Shown in pieces: positions 1-6,323 of a DNA stretch of 6,873 nt. The position numbers were made by a program, and so were the translations under genes. The DNA comes from an uncultured Erysipelotrichaceae bacterium (GTDB taxonomy: Bacteria > Bacillota_I > Bacilli_A > Erysipelotrichales > Erysipelotrichaceae). The stretch covers positions 1 through 6,873 of the forward strand of contig CADBPK010000306.1 of assembly GCA_902796465.1 (NCBI GenBank), given 5' to 3'. Position 1 is the first letter of the stretch. Every line of letters begins with the position of its first letter. The notes under the pieces are model-generated. The model did no database searches. It was not told the origin of the DNA and saw only the letters and a program-made list of their open reading frames with translations.

Positions 1-693
1 ACTTCTGCCGTTGACCATTGCACCGAGGAATGTACTTGCCCAGAGGTCGCCTGTACCGTGGAAATGCTGGATCTCTTCTTTTGTTTCGTAGTAATAATAT
101 GTATCGTTGCCGCTGTCATATGCATAAGCGCCGAGACAATTTTTATTCAGGGAGATACCTGTGAGGATCGCGGTTTTTGTGCCGAGGTCGGTCAGTTTCT
201 TCAGAACATCGCGGACATACGCTTCGTCATAGTTGTCACCGACATACGGAATACCCAGCAGGAAGCTTGCTTCTGTCAGGTTCGGGCAGATGATGTCTGC
301 CTTTGCACAGAGCTTTGCCATTTCAGCAGGGAATTCTTCCGGGAAGCCGACATACATTTTTCCGTTGTCTGCCATACACGGATCAACGAGTTTGAACTGT
401 GTGGGGAAAGCGTCGAATAAGCGCGATGCCAGATCGAGCTGACGCAGGGAACCCAGATAACCTGTATACAGTGCTTCAAATGAAAAGCCTTCTTTTTTCC
501 AGTGTGAAATGATCGGATCGATCTCATCCGTCAGATCATGAAATGTGAAATTCTGAAACATGGTGTGGGTGGAAAGAACAGCAGTCGGGATCACTGCAGC
601 TTCAATTCCCATGGCAGATATGACCGGCAGAGCAACTGTGAGGGAGCATTTGCCGACACAGGAAATATCCTGCATTGTTGCAATTCGTTTCAT
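1..693 (-). CDS. Pyridoxamine/pyridoxal kinase (PfkB/ribokinase fold), C-terminus cut by window edge
   Basis: ATP-dependent kinase of the B6 salvage pathway, expected to phosphorylate pyridoxamine or pyridoxal in the cytoplasm. The reading frame is open from ATG 693-691 to base 1, giving 231 visible residues. Family members are about 280 aa, so roughly 50 are missing. Visible motifs, in order: the N-terminal substrate-side segment around QDISCVGKCSLTVALP (8-23), STHT (41-44), the acidic loop DPCMADNGKMY (104-114), CPNLTEA (136-142), and the PfkB signature HGTGDLWAS (212-220), where Asp216 is the expected catalytic base. These match the Firmicutes 'pyridoxamine kinase' group more closely than sugar kinases. 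The acidic loop is usually DPVMGD; Cys and Ala here are mild deviations. The start is supported by GGAGGTGA (complement of 697-704), with 6 nt between its GGAGG core and the ATG. The gene diverges from murD. Names pdxK and pdxY are both used for such proteins, so no symbol is given. Confidence 0.88.
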   Translation of the reverse strand, partial: MKRIATMQDISCVGKCSLTVALPVISAMGIEAAVIPTAVLSTHTMFQNFTFHDLTDEIDPIISHWKKEGFSFEALYTGYLGSLRQLDLASRLFDAFPTQFKLVDPCMADNGKMYVGFPEEFPAEMAKLCAKADIICPNLTEASFLLGIPYVGDNYDEAYVRDVLKKLTDLGTKTAILTGISLNKNCLGAYAYDSGNDTYYYYETKEEIQHFHGTGDLWASTFLGAMVNGRS

Positions 694-716
694 AAATCAC
701 CTCCGATTTAGTGACA

Positions 717-745
717 ATAATACAGCAAACAGGGCGGGGTTGCAA
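717..745 (-). promoter_or_regulatory. Promoter for the pyridoxamine kinase gene
   Basis: On the minus strand there is a -35 box TTGCAA (740-745) and a -10 box TATTAT (717-722) separated by exactly 17 nt, a good sigma-A-type match. Transcription would start near 710, giving a leader of only about 17 nt that holds the Shine-Dalgarno site at 697-704. An 8-bp perfect palindrome GGTATACC (752-759) lies just upstream of the -35 box. It may be a binding site or chance. Confidence 0.7.
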
Positions 746-798
746 CAGAAAGGTATACCGTAATGACCGCCCGGAAGGAAAATAATCGCTTTGTATCC

Positions 799-821
799 GC
801 ATGTGACATGCAATCTCATGT
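799..821. repeat. CATG-based overlapping inverted repeats at the murD promoter
   Basis: CATG occurs at 800-803, 807-810 and 817-820. Because CATG is self-complementary, two perfect inverted repeats result: GCATG-N3-CATGC (799-811) and ACATG-N6-CATGT (806-821), the second touching the -10 box. The position between the -35 and -10 regions is where an operator or activator site could lie. No known regulator is recognised from the sequence, and with such short arms chance is possible. Confidence 0.35.
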
Positions 822-826
822 ATAAT
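821..826 (+). promoter_or_regulatory. -10 box of the murD operon promoter (weak or absent -35)
   Basis: A perfect TATAAT lies 24 nt before the murD ATG, so RNA would begin near 833 with a leader of about 18 nt. At the expected -35 position (about 797-803, CCGCATG) nothing resembles TTGACA. GTGACA at 803-808 is only 12 nt away and TTGTAT at 791-796 is 24 nt away, both outside normal spacing. A strong -10 with no -35 fits a promoter helped by an activator, but this is inference. Confidence 0.55.
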
Positions 827-835
827 AATAGACTG

Positions 836-843
836 AAAGAAGG
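836..843 (+). promoter_or_regulatory. murD ribosome binding site, decides the start
   Basis: AAAGAAGG lies 7 nt before ATG 851. Two in-frame upstream starts exist, TTG 791 and ATG 818. Both lie upstream of the predicted transcription start, and neither has a purine-rich site before it. The MurD family alignment also begins at the residues coded from 851. Confidence 0.7.
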
Positions 844-850
844 TTTCAAT

Positions 851-2188
851 ATGGATTTTCAGGGAAAAAGAATACTGGTAATCGGTCTGGCCAGAAGCGG
901 TATGGCAGCGATCCGTCTGCTCGTGAAGCTCGGTGCCGATCAGATCACCGTTACAGAGAAAAAAGAAATAAAAAATAAAGATGAACTGACAGCGCTCGGT
1001 GTCACATGTGTGCCTCAGACTGATGAAGTCTTTGCAGAACAATATGATCTTGTCATCAAGAATCCGGGTGTTCCGCCGGTCAGTCCGTTCATCGTGGATA
1101 TGAAGAAACGCGGCATTCCTGTCATTACAGAAATCGAACTGGCGTACCAGGTCAGCCGTCCCCAGCATTATGCGGCTATTACAGGAACAAACGGAAAGAC
1201 CACGACAACAACACTTGTCTATGAATTTCTGAAGAAGGCATACGGGGACAAGGCACATGTTGGCGGCAATATCGGAACACCGCTGTGTGAACTTGTACTC
1301 GAGCATAATCTCCTGGAAGAAGAGGGACATTATATTTCCCTTGAGATCAGTAATGCCCAGCTGGCAGATATCATTACATTCCGTCCGGAGACTGCTGCGA
1401 TCATGAATCTGACGCCTGATCATATCGATTTCATGGGCGGCCTGGATGCATATTACAGATCCAAGACCAGGGTTTATGAAAATATGAAGAGTGATGACAC
1501 TTTCGTCCTGAATGCGGATGATCCGGTCCTGAAAGAATACACGGATAAATACCCGGTTCCATGTGACTGCATGACGATGTCGCTTGAGAAATGTGACACA
1601 GATGCTTATATGAAAGATGGTTATATGTTTATCAATGGGGAACAACTCCTTGATGTTTCCCGTGTCTGTGTTCCCGGAAAGCACAATCTGCAGAATATCC
1701 TGATCGCTGCGTGCCTGGCGCACAGACTTGGTGTCAGCGCTGAGGATATCCGAGAAGTTGTCTATGCGTTTAAGGGCGTCGAACACCGGATCGAATTCGT
1801 CCGCGAGATCAACGGCGTAAAATACTACAACGATTCCAAGGGCACGAATACCGACGCAACGATCACCGCGCTGAAATCATTTGACAAGGGTGTGATCCTG
1901 CTTGTCGGCGGATTTGAAAAAGGATTGTCCATGGATGAGATGAAAAAGCATCTCGGATGCGTTAAAAACGTGATCGGCTTCGGCGCATCCGGCCGGCGGA
2001 TCTCCACAGATCTTGTCGGGGAGGAAGCCATCGTGGTTGAAAATCTGGAAGAAGCTGTAGCGAAAGCGGCCGGTCTGGCTGAAAGCGGGGATATCGTCCT
2101 GCTTTCACCGACGACTTCCTCATTTGACCAGTACTCCTGCTTTGAGGAGAGGGGAGAACACTTTAAAAGGATCGTTAATGCATTATGA
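851..2188 (+). CDS. murD: UDP-N-acetylmuramoyl-L-alanine--D-glutamate ligase MurD
   Basis: Cytoplasmic ATP-dependent ligase that adds D-glutamate to UDP-MurNAc-L-Ala, the second amino acid step of the peptidoglycan stem peptide. It has 445 aa, the usual length (about 450). The N-terminal Rossmann-like UDP-binding domain carries VIGLARSGMAA (10-20). The central ATPase domain has the Mur P-loop TGTNGKTT (111-118), GGNIGTPL (138-145), the acidic segment LEISNAQL (164-171), NLTPDHID (186-193) with His191, and the likely carbamylated Lys205. NADDP (221-225) follows. The C-terminal D-Glu/ligase domain has PGKHNLQN (275-282), VEHRIE (310-315), NDSKGTNTDAT (327-337), GGFEKG (353-358) with Lys357, and SPTTSSFDQY (419-428) followed by FEERG (431-435). 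Ser424, Phe425, Lys357 and Thr332 align by motif with D-Glu/phosphate-contact residues of E. coli MurD. Several signatures vary: SNAQL for SSFQL, and SPTTSS for SPACAS. Its last codons overlap murI. It is the first gene of the operon. Confidence 0.93.
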   Translation: MDFQGKRILVIGLARSGMAAIRLLVKLGADQITVTEKKEIKNKDELTALGVTCVPQTDEVFAEQYDLVIKNPGVPPVSPFIVDMKKRGIPVITEIELAYQVSRPQHYAAITGTNGKTTTTTLVYEFLKKAYGDKAHVGGNIGTPLCELVLEHNLLEEEGHYISLEISNAQLADIITFRPETAAIMNLTPDHIDFMGGLDAYYRSKTRVYENMKSDDTFVLNADDPVLKEYTDKYPVPCDCMTMSLEKCDTDAYMKDGYMFINGEQLLDVSRVCVPGKHNLQNILIAACLAHRLGVSAEDIREVVYAFKGVEHRIEFVREINGVKYYNDSKGTNTDATITALKSFDKGVILLVGGFEKGLSMDEMKKHLGCVKNVIGFGASGRRISTDLVGEEAIVVENLEEAVAKAAGLAESGDIVLLSPTTSSFDQYSCFEERGEHFKRIVNAL

Positions 2189-2991
2189 AAAATGAAAGCA
2201 GCTATATCGGTATCTTTGATTCGGGAATCGGCGGACTGACCGTAGCCAGAAGCGTTTTCCGTCTGATGCCGAATGAAAACATTATCTATTTTGGGGATAC
2301 GGCACATCTTCCTTACGGTACAAAATCGGACAAACAGATCCGTGAGTACGCTGTCAATGATGTGACATTCCTGCAGAATTTTGATATCAAGGCACTTGTG
2401 ATCGCATGCAATACTGCCGATTCGGTCGCAAGGGAAACGCTGGAAGAGAAGTTCCATCTGCCTATTTTCGGCGTGATCGAACCGGCTTCCCAAAGAGCCG
2501 CAAAGATTACCAGAAACGGAAGGATCGGGATCATGGCTACCAAAGCGACAGTCAATTCACGTGCCTATGACAGGATGATCCGCAAATACAATCCGGACGC
2601 GCAGATCTTTTCTCTGGCATGTCCTCTGCTTGTTCCGTTAGTGGAAAACGGCAGATATCAGAAAGATGATCCGGTCGTGAAACTGGTGCTGTCTGAATAT
2701 CTTGAAGAACTGAAAAAAGAAGATGTGGATACCATTGTTCTCGGCTGTACGCATTATCCGCTTCTTGAGGAAGCTGTCCGCTCACTGGTGCCGGAACTGT
2801 CGGTCATCAGTTCTTCCGAGGCGGCTGCACGTTCCCTGAAAGCGGGACTGGAAGCAGAAGGTCTGCTGAAAGAGACTAGCGGCAGTATCCGCAGATATTA
2901 CGTAAGCGACGACGCAGAACACTTCAGGGAAAACGCCCTGATCTTCGTGGGCGATCAACTTGGCGGAGAGGTAGAACAGGTTACGGTGTAA
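2185..2991 (+). CDS. murI: Glutamate racemase MurI
   Basis: Cofactor-independent racemase that converts L-glutamate to D-glutamate for peptidoglycan, in the cytoplasm. It has 268 aa, typical of the family. The two half-domains are visible: FDSGIGGLTV (11-20), with Asp12 and Ser13 of the active site; FGDTAHLPYG (36-45), with the Pro-Tyr-Gly loop; VIACNTADS (72-80), with first catalytic Cys75; GVIEPA (96-101); and VLGCTHYPL (185-193), with second catalytic Cys188 and its helper His190. Both catalytic cysteines are present, so it should be active. CNTAD is slightly unusual, as Ser, Thr or Ala normally follows CNTA. The start ATG overlaps the murD stop as ATGA (2185-2188). The only purine-rich site, AAAAGGA (2165-2171), is 13 nt away, longer than ideal, which suggests translation depends on ribosomes finishing murD. 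MurI supplies the D-Glu that MurD consumes. Confidence 0.95.
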   Translation: MKNESSYIGIFDSGIGGLTVARSVFRLMPNENIIYFGDTAHLPYGTKSDKQIREYAVNDVTFLQNFDIKALVIACNTADSVARETLEEKFHLPIFGVIEPASQRAAKITRNGRIGIMATKATVNSRAYDRMIRKYNPDAQIFSLACPLLVPLVENGRYQKDDPVVKLVLSEYLEELKKEDVDTIVLGCTHYPLLEEAVRSLVPELSVISSSEAAARSLKAGLEAEGLLKETSGSIRRYYVSDDAEHFRENALIFVGDQLGGEVEQVTV

Positions 2992-4356
2992 ATGACTGAA
3001 ATCACGCAGAAGAAATCAGAAAAAATGGATATCGTGAACGGACCGCTGATTCGGAATATGCTTTATTTCGTATGGCCGATCATGATCGCCAATATTCTGC
3101 AGATCACATTTCACATGGCTGATACGATTGTTATAGGGAGATTTGCAAGCCAGCAGGGACTGGCAGCTGTCGGGACTTCCGGCCCCGTAACAATCTTTTT
3201 TATGTGGGGACTCAACGGTCTGTCTGTCGGAGCAAATGTACTTATATCACAGCTCATCGGGGAAAAAGCTGATGAAAAGGTCAGGAATGCGGTGTTCTCC
3301 GCAGTCATGATCGGAATGCTCTTCGGAACAGCCATTAGCCTGTTCGGGTTCTTTGCGGCCGGTTTCCTGATGAAAATGATTTCCGTTCCGGCAGATATCA
3401 TGCATGATGCAGTACTGTATCTGCGGCTGTATTTTCTGACCGGCACCGCTATCGGAGTCTATGATTTCTGTGCTGCCGTCCTGCGCGCGGACGGGGATAC
3501 GAAGCATCCGACGCTTTATCTGTCGATAGCGGGTGCACTGAATGTTCTTCTGAATCTTCTCTTTGTCATTGTGTTTCACATGGGCGTAGCCGGTGTCGCT
3601 CTGGCAACGATTATTTCACAGTATTTTTCCGTTTTTCTTATCATGCGTCGATTGCTCAGTGAGAACAGTATCATACGTCTGGATCTCAGCCGCCGTCTGG
3701 ATCTGAATCTTGCCGGGAAAATGCTGCGGTTCGGCATTCCTTCCGCACTGCAGAATCAGCTGTTTGCTTTCAGCAACATGGTTGTCCAGTCCAATATCAA
3801 TACATTCGGTACAATATTTGTTGCCGCGAATACGGCTGCCAACGCAGTCGAGGAATATGTCTATGTATTCGTAGATGCCTTTCCGCAGGCATCGATTACA
3901 TTCACATCCCAGATGTTCGGGGCAGGTGAACATGAACGGATCCGGAAAACGACCATAACTGCATTCTTTCTATGCGGCATCGGGGCATTTCTGCTCGGAT
4001 GCCTGATCCTGATTTTTGGGAAAGAACTGCTCGGCTTTTTCACAAATGATCCGGAAGTCATTTCAACCGGCATGATCCGTCTTCGCTGGGTGACATTCTT
4101 CCTGTTTATCAACGGACTGCTCGACGTCATTGTGGGAAGTATCCGCGGCATGGGCTATGCGGTTCTTCCGACTGTTGTTACACTGCTGGGTGTATGCGGA
4201 TTCCGTATTCTCTACCTGTTTACGGTATTCCGCAGATTTCCGGCACCGCAGGTCCTTTACAGCTGTTTCCCGCTGAGCTGGATCCTGACACTGGCAATTC
4301 AGTCTATACTCTGGCTCAGGGTATATAAAAAGACCGGAAAGGAGGGGAGTGCATGA
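2992..4356 (+). CDS. MATE family efflux transporter (first of a tandem pair)
   Basis: Inner-membrane multidrug/metabolite exporter of the MATE family (MOP superfamily), expected to be driven by Na+ or H+. It has 454 aa with about twelve hydrophobic segments, roughly at 22-45, 57-85, 98-125, 137-160, 173-196, 198-220, 243-268, 275-300, 320-343, 361-385, 392-413 and 421-445. This is the normal two-times-six MATE plan. Family-type motifs: NGPLIRNMLYFVWPIM (16-31), MADTIVIGRF (42-51), LRADGDTKHPT (164-174), GVAGVALATIISQ (198-210), FGIPSALQ (247-254) and FFTNDPEVI (349-357). The start directly follows the murI stop (TAAATG), with only a weak CAGG 11 nt upstream, so translation is probably coupled to murI. 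Met12 (3025) is an alternative start but has no better ribosome binding site. The substrate cannot be told from sequence. The protein has 12 rather than 14 helices, so it is not a typical MurJ lipid II flippase. Confidence 0.9.
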   Translation: MTEITQKKSEKMDIVNGPLIRNMLYFVWPIMIANILQITFHMADTIVIGRFASQQGLAAVGTSGPVTIFFMWGLNGLSVGANVLISQLIGEKADEKVRNAVFSAVMIGMLFGTAISLFGFFAAGFLMKMISVPADIMHDAVLYLRLYFLTGTAIGVYDFCAAVLRADGDTKHPTLYLSIAGALNVLLNLLFVIVFHMGVAGVALATIISQYFSVFLIMRRLLSENSIIRLDLSRRLDLNLAGKMLRFGIPSALQNQLFAFSNMVVQSNINTFGTIFVAANTAANAVEEYVYVFVDAFPQASITFTSQMFGAGEHERIRKTTITAFFLCGIGAFLLGCLILIFGKELLGFFTNDPEVISTGMIRLRWVTFFLFINGLLDVIVGSIRGMGYAVLPTVVTLLGVCGFRILYLFTVFRRFPAPQVLYSCFPLSWILTLAIQSILWLRVYKKTGKEGSA

Positions 4357-5711
4357 ATGATTTCTCAAAAGGCAGCGTATGGAAGATCATTATGATCCAG
4401 TCCGTACCCCTGATGCTTGCCCAGCTGGTGCATCTTCTGTACAACGTGGTCGACCGTATTTACATCGGTCATCTGCCGGGAATCGGTTCCATTGCCCTTA
4501 CCGGCATCGGTCTCTGTTTCCCGCTGACGACTCTTACGGCGGCGTTTACCAATTTATTCGCGACCGGCGGAGCCCCGCTGTTTGCTATTGCCCGCGGGGC
4601 AGGAGACGAAAAAAGGGCGGAAAAGATCCTGGGACAGGTTACAGGGATGCTGATGATCACGGCAGTGATCCTGTTCTGCTTCAGCTGGATATACAGAAAA
4701 GGCATTCTGTACCTCTTCGGGGCAAGTGATGTTTCCTATGTCTATGCGGATCAGTATCTGAAGATCTATCTTCTCGGAACTGTGTTCTCCATGCTGTCGG
4801 TAGGACTCAACGGATTCATCAATGCCTCCGGTTATCCCAAGGCCGGAATGATGACTATTGTAATCGGGGCATTTCTGAATCTGATTCTGGATCCTGTTTT
4901 CATCTACGTCTTCAAAATGGGAGTCGCCGGCGCCGCAGCCGCAACTGTCCTGTCGCAGATGGTATCTGCTTTCTGGGCCGTTTCGTTCTTCCTGCGTGCG
5001 GATTCCCCGTATCATATCAGGAAAGAATGGATGGTACCGCAGTTTGCAGTCCTGAAGGAAATCATCCCGCTGGGATTTGCCGGATTTATCATGCAGGGGA
5101 CCAATACCCTCGTCAACGTGGTATGCAATGTCATGCTGCGGCAGTATGGCGGCGACCTGTATGTCGGCATTATGACAGTATTGAATTCTATCAGGGAAAT
5201 ACTCTCACTGCCTGCCCAGAGTATCAGCCAGGGCGCACAGCCGGTGCTCAGCTATAATTTCGGCGCAAAGAAATATTCCCGTATCAAAAGCGGAATCCGG
5301 TTCTCAACCTGGAGTATGATCGTTTATACGCTCGCGGCATGGCTGGCGGTATTTATCTTCCCGCAGGCCATGATGTCGATATTCACAAATGATGCGGAAA
5401 TGATCCGGGCAGGAACGGAATCCCTCAGATTATACTTCTTTGGTTTTGCGTTTATGGCATTCCAGAGCGGCGGACAGTCCGTATTTACTGCCCTGCGCTG
5501 TACGAAGAGGGCGATCTTCTTCTCGCTTCTGCGCAAGGTAGTGATCGTTGCCCCGCTGACAGTGCTTCTGCCGGCGATGGGTTTCGGGGTAAAAGGTGTA
5601 TTCCTGGCTGAGCCTGTTTCCAATGTTTTAGGCGGACTGGCGTGCTTTATCGCAATGTATTTTACAGTTTACAGAAAGCTTCCCGCAGATGATATGGAAG
5701 CTGTCATATAA
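4353..5711 (+). CDS. MATE family efflux transporter, MepA-like (second of a tandem pair)
   Basis: Second inner-membrane exporter of the MATE family, 452 aa with about twelve hydrophobic segments. The motifs resemble the MepA-like subgroup: LLYNVVDRIYIGH (28-40), NASGYPKAGMM (157-167), NLILDPVFIYVFKMG (176-190) followed by VAGAAAATVLSQ (191-202), and GAQPVLSYNFGAKKYSR (294-310). It also shares with the preceding gene the segments GVAG-A-AT--SQ and FTND-E-I (344-351), which shows common descent. The rest differs throughout, so this is not a recent duplication. The start overlaps the previous stop as ATGA (4353-4356), with a strong site AAAGGAGGGG (4338-4347) 5 nt upstream. It may therefore be translated more efficiently than the first MATE gene. 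The substrate is unknown. MepA-like proteins are usually Na+- or H+-coupled exporters of cationic drugs, but that role here is inferred from family only. Confidence 0.9.
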   Translation: MNDFSKGSVWKIIMIQSVPLMLAQLVHLLYNVVDRIYIGHLPGIGSIALTGIGLCFPLTTLTAAFTNLFATGGAPLFAIARGAGDEKRAEKILGQVTGMLMITAVILFCFSWIYRKGILYLFGASDVSYVYADQYLKIYLLGTVFSMLSVGLNGFINASGYPKAGMMTIVIGAFLNLILDPVFIYVFKMGVAGAAAATVLSQMVSAFWAVSFFLRADSPYHIRKEWMVPQFAVLKEIIPLGFAGFIMQGTNTLVNVVCNVMLRQYGGDLYVGIMTVLNSIREILSLPAQSISQGAQPVLSYNFGAKKYSRIKSGIRFSTWSMIVYTLAAWLAVFIFPQAMMSIFTNDAEMIRAGTESLRLYFFGFAFMAFQSGGQSVFTALRCTKRAIFFSLLRKVVIVAPLTVLLPAMGFGVKGVFLAEPVSNVLGGLACFIAMYFTVYRKLPADDMEAVI

Positions 5712-5720
5712 GGAGGACCT

Positions 5721-6323
5721 ATGAAAAGAATGATTATGACTGCCGCATGTGCACTCCTGCTGGCACTGAGTGCGTGCTCAGGCACGGGAAGTGCTGCCCC
5801 CGAAAAAAAAGAACCGGCCGAGCCGGAAACGATACATCATGCTGAGATCGTGATCAGGGATTACGGCACAGTCACCGTAGAACTGGACGGTCCGACCGCC
5901 CCTGTGACAGTCAGGAATTTTATCAGGCTGGCTGAGGAAGGTTTTTATGATGGTCTTACGTTCCACAGGATCATAGACGGATTCATGATCCAGGGCGGAA
6001 AGCCTGATACTGTTGAAAAGATGGATATGTGTGAAACGATCACCGGTGAATTCACTGCCAACGGCTGGGAGAATACGCTCCTGCATGTTCCGGGGACGAT
6101 CTCCATGGCACGGGCAGAGGATTATAACTCCGCCAGTTCCCAGTTCTTCATCATGGTCGGTGAAGCACCCCATCTGGATGGATATTACGCCGCGTTCGGA
6201 CATGTTACGGACGGACTGGATATCGTGCAGAAGATCGCTTCCGATGCCAGACCGACCGATAATAATGGAACTATACCGGCAGATGAACAGCCGGTGATTG
6301 AAACAGTAAAAATAATCGATTAG
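5721..6323 (+). CDS. Cyclophilin-type peptidyl-prolyl cis-trans isomerase, lipoprotein
   Basis: Extracytoplasmic foldase that catalyses cis-trans isomerisation of Xaa-Pro bonds in secreted proteins. It has 200 aa. A lipoprotein signal sits at 1-19: MKRM charged end, hydrophobic core, then lipobox Leu16-Ser17-Ala18-Cys19, where Cys19 would be lipid-modified and anchor the protein outside the membrane. A short charged, proline-containing linker (about 20-38) precedes the cyclophilin domain (about 40-200). Catalytic motifs are intact: FHRIIDGFMIQGG (81-93), with Arg83, Phe88, Met89 and Gln91; GTISMAR (125-131); SSQFFI (139-144); and HLDGYYAAFGHV (151-162). Human cyclophilin A has Trp121 where His151 aligns here, as in many bacterial enzymes with low cyclosporin affinity. 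AGGAGG (5711-5716) overlaps the preceding stop and lies 4 nt before ATG. It is the last gene of the operon, and its stop overlaps the facing gene's stop. Confidence 0.93.
   Translation: MKRMIMTAACALLLALSACSGTGSAAPEKKEPAEPETIHHAEIVIRDYGTVTVELDGPTAPVTVRNFIRLAEEGFYDGLTFHRIIDGFMIQGGKPDTVEKMDMCETITGEFTANGWENTLLHVPGTISMARAEDYNSASSQFFIMVGEAPHLDGYYAAFGHVTDGLDIVQKIASDARPTDNNGTIPADEQPVIETVKIID

Larger units (their letters stand above)
694..850. other. Divergent intergenic region between the kinase gene and the murD operon
   Basis: This 157-bp stretch is the only real non-coding gap in the window. It contains a promoter for each direction, both Shine-Dalgarno sites, a GGTATACC palindrome (752-759) and a cluster of three CATG copies (800-820). 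I see no riboswitch-like structure, terminator hairpin or small open reading frame with a ribosome binding site. Both predicted leaders are about 17-25 nt, too short for attenuation, so control would most likely act at initiation. Confidence 0.75.

Noticed and set aside
513..538. Cluster of four GATC sites
   Set aside because: GATC is common in this genome's Asp and Ile codons, and the cluster lies within conserved kinase coding sequence.
791..850. Upstream in-frame starts for murD at TTG 791 and ATG 818
   Set aside because: The -10 box at 821 lies inside this stretch, no ribosome binding site precedes either codon, and MurD homology begins at 851.
602..1786. Long open reading frame on the minus strand opposite murD
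   Set aside because: It is antisense to clear murD and kinase coding sequence, resembles no protein family, is rich in Cys, His and Ile in the way shadow frames are, and has no promoter or ribosome binding site.
1..2991. Idea that the B6 kinase supplies PLP to the glutamate racemase
   Set aside because: MurI-type racemases use two cysteines and no PLP, and both cysteines (75 and 188) are present here, so there is no direct cofactor link.
3077..3088. Perfect palindrome CGATCATGATCG near the start of the first MATE gene
   Set aside because: It is explained by the codons for Pro-Ile-Met-Ile-Ala, and no second copy or promoter context is seen.
2992..4356. First MATE protein as a MurJ-type lipid II flippase
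   Set aside because: About 12 rather than 14 helices and MATE-specific motifs fit an ordinary MATE exporter, and the neighbouring murD and murI genes alone are not enough evidence.
5661..5696. Possible internal promoter before the isomerase gene (TTTACA at 5668-5673, GATATG at 5691-5696)
   Set aside because: The -35-like box and 17-nt spacing are reasonable, but the -10 is poor and the stretch codes for the conserved end of the MATE protein.
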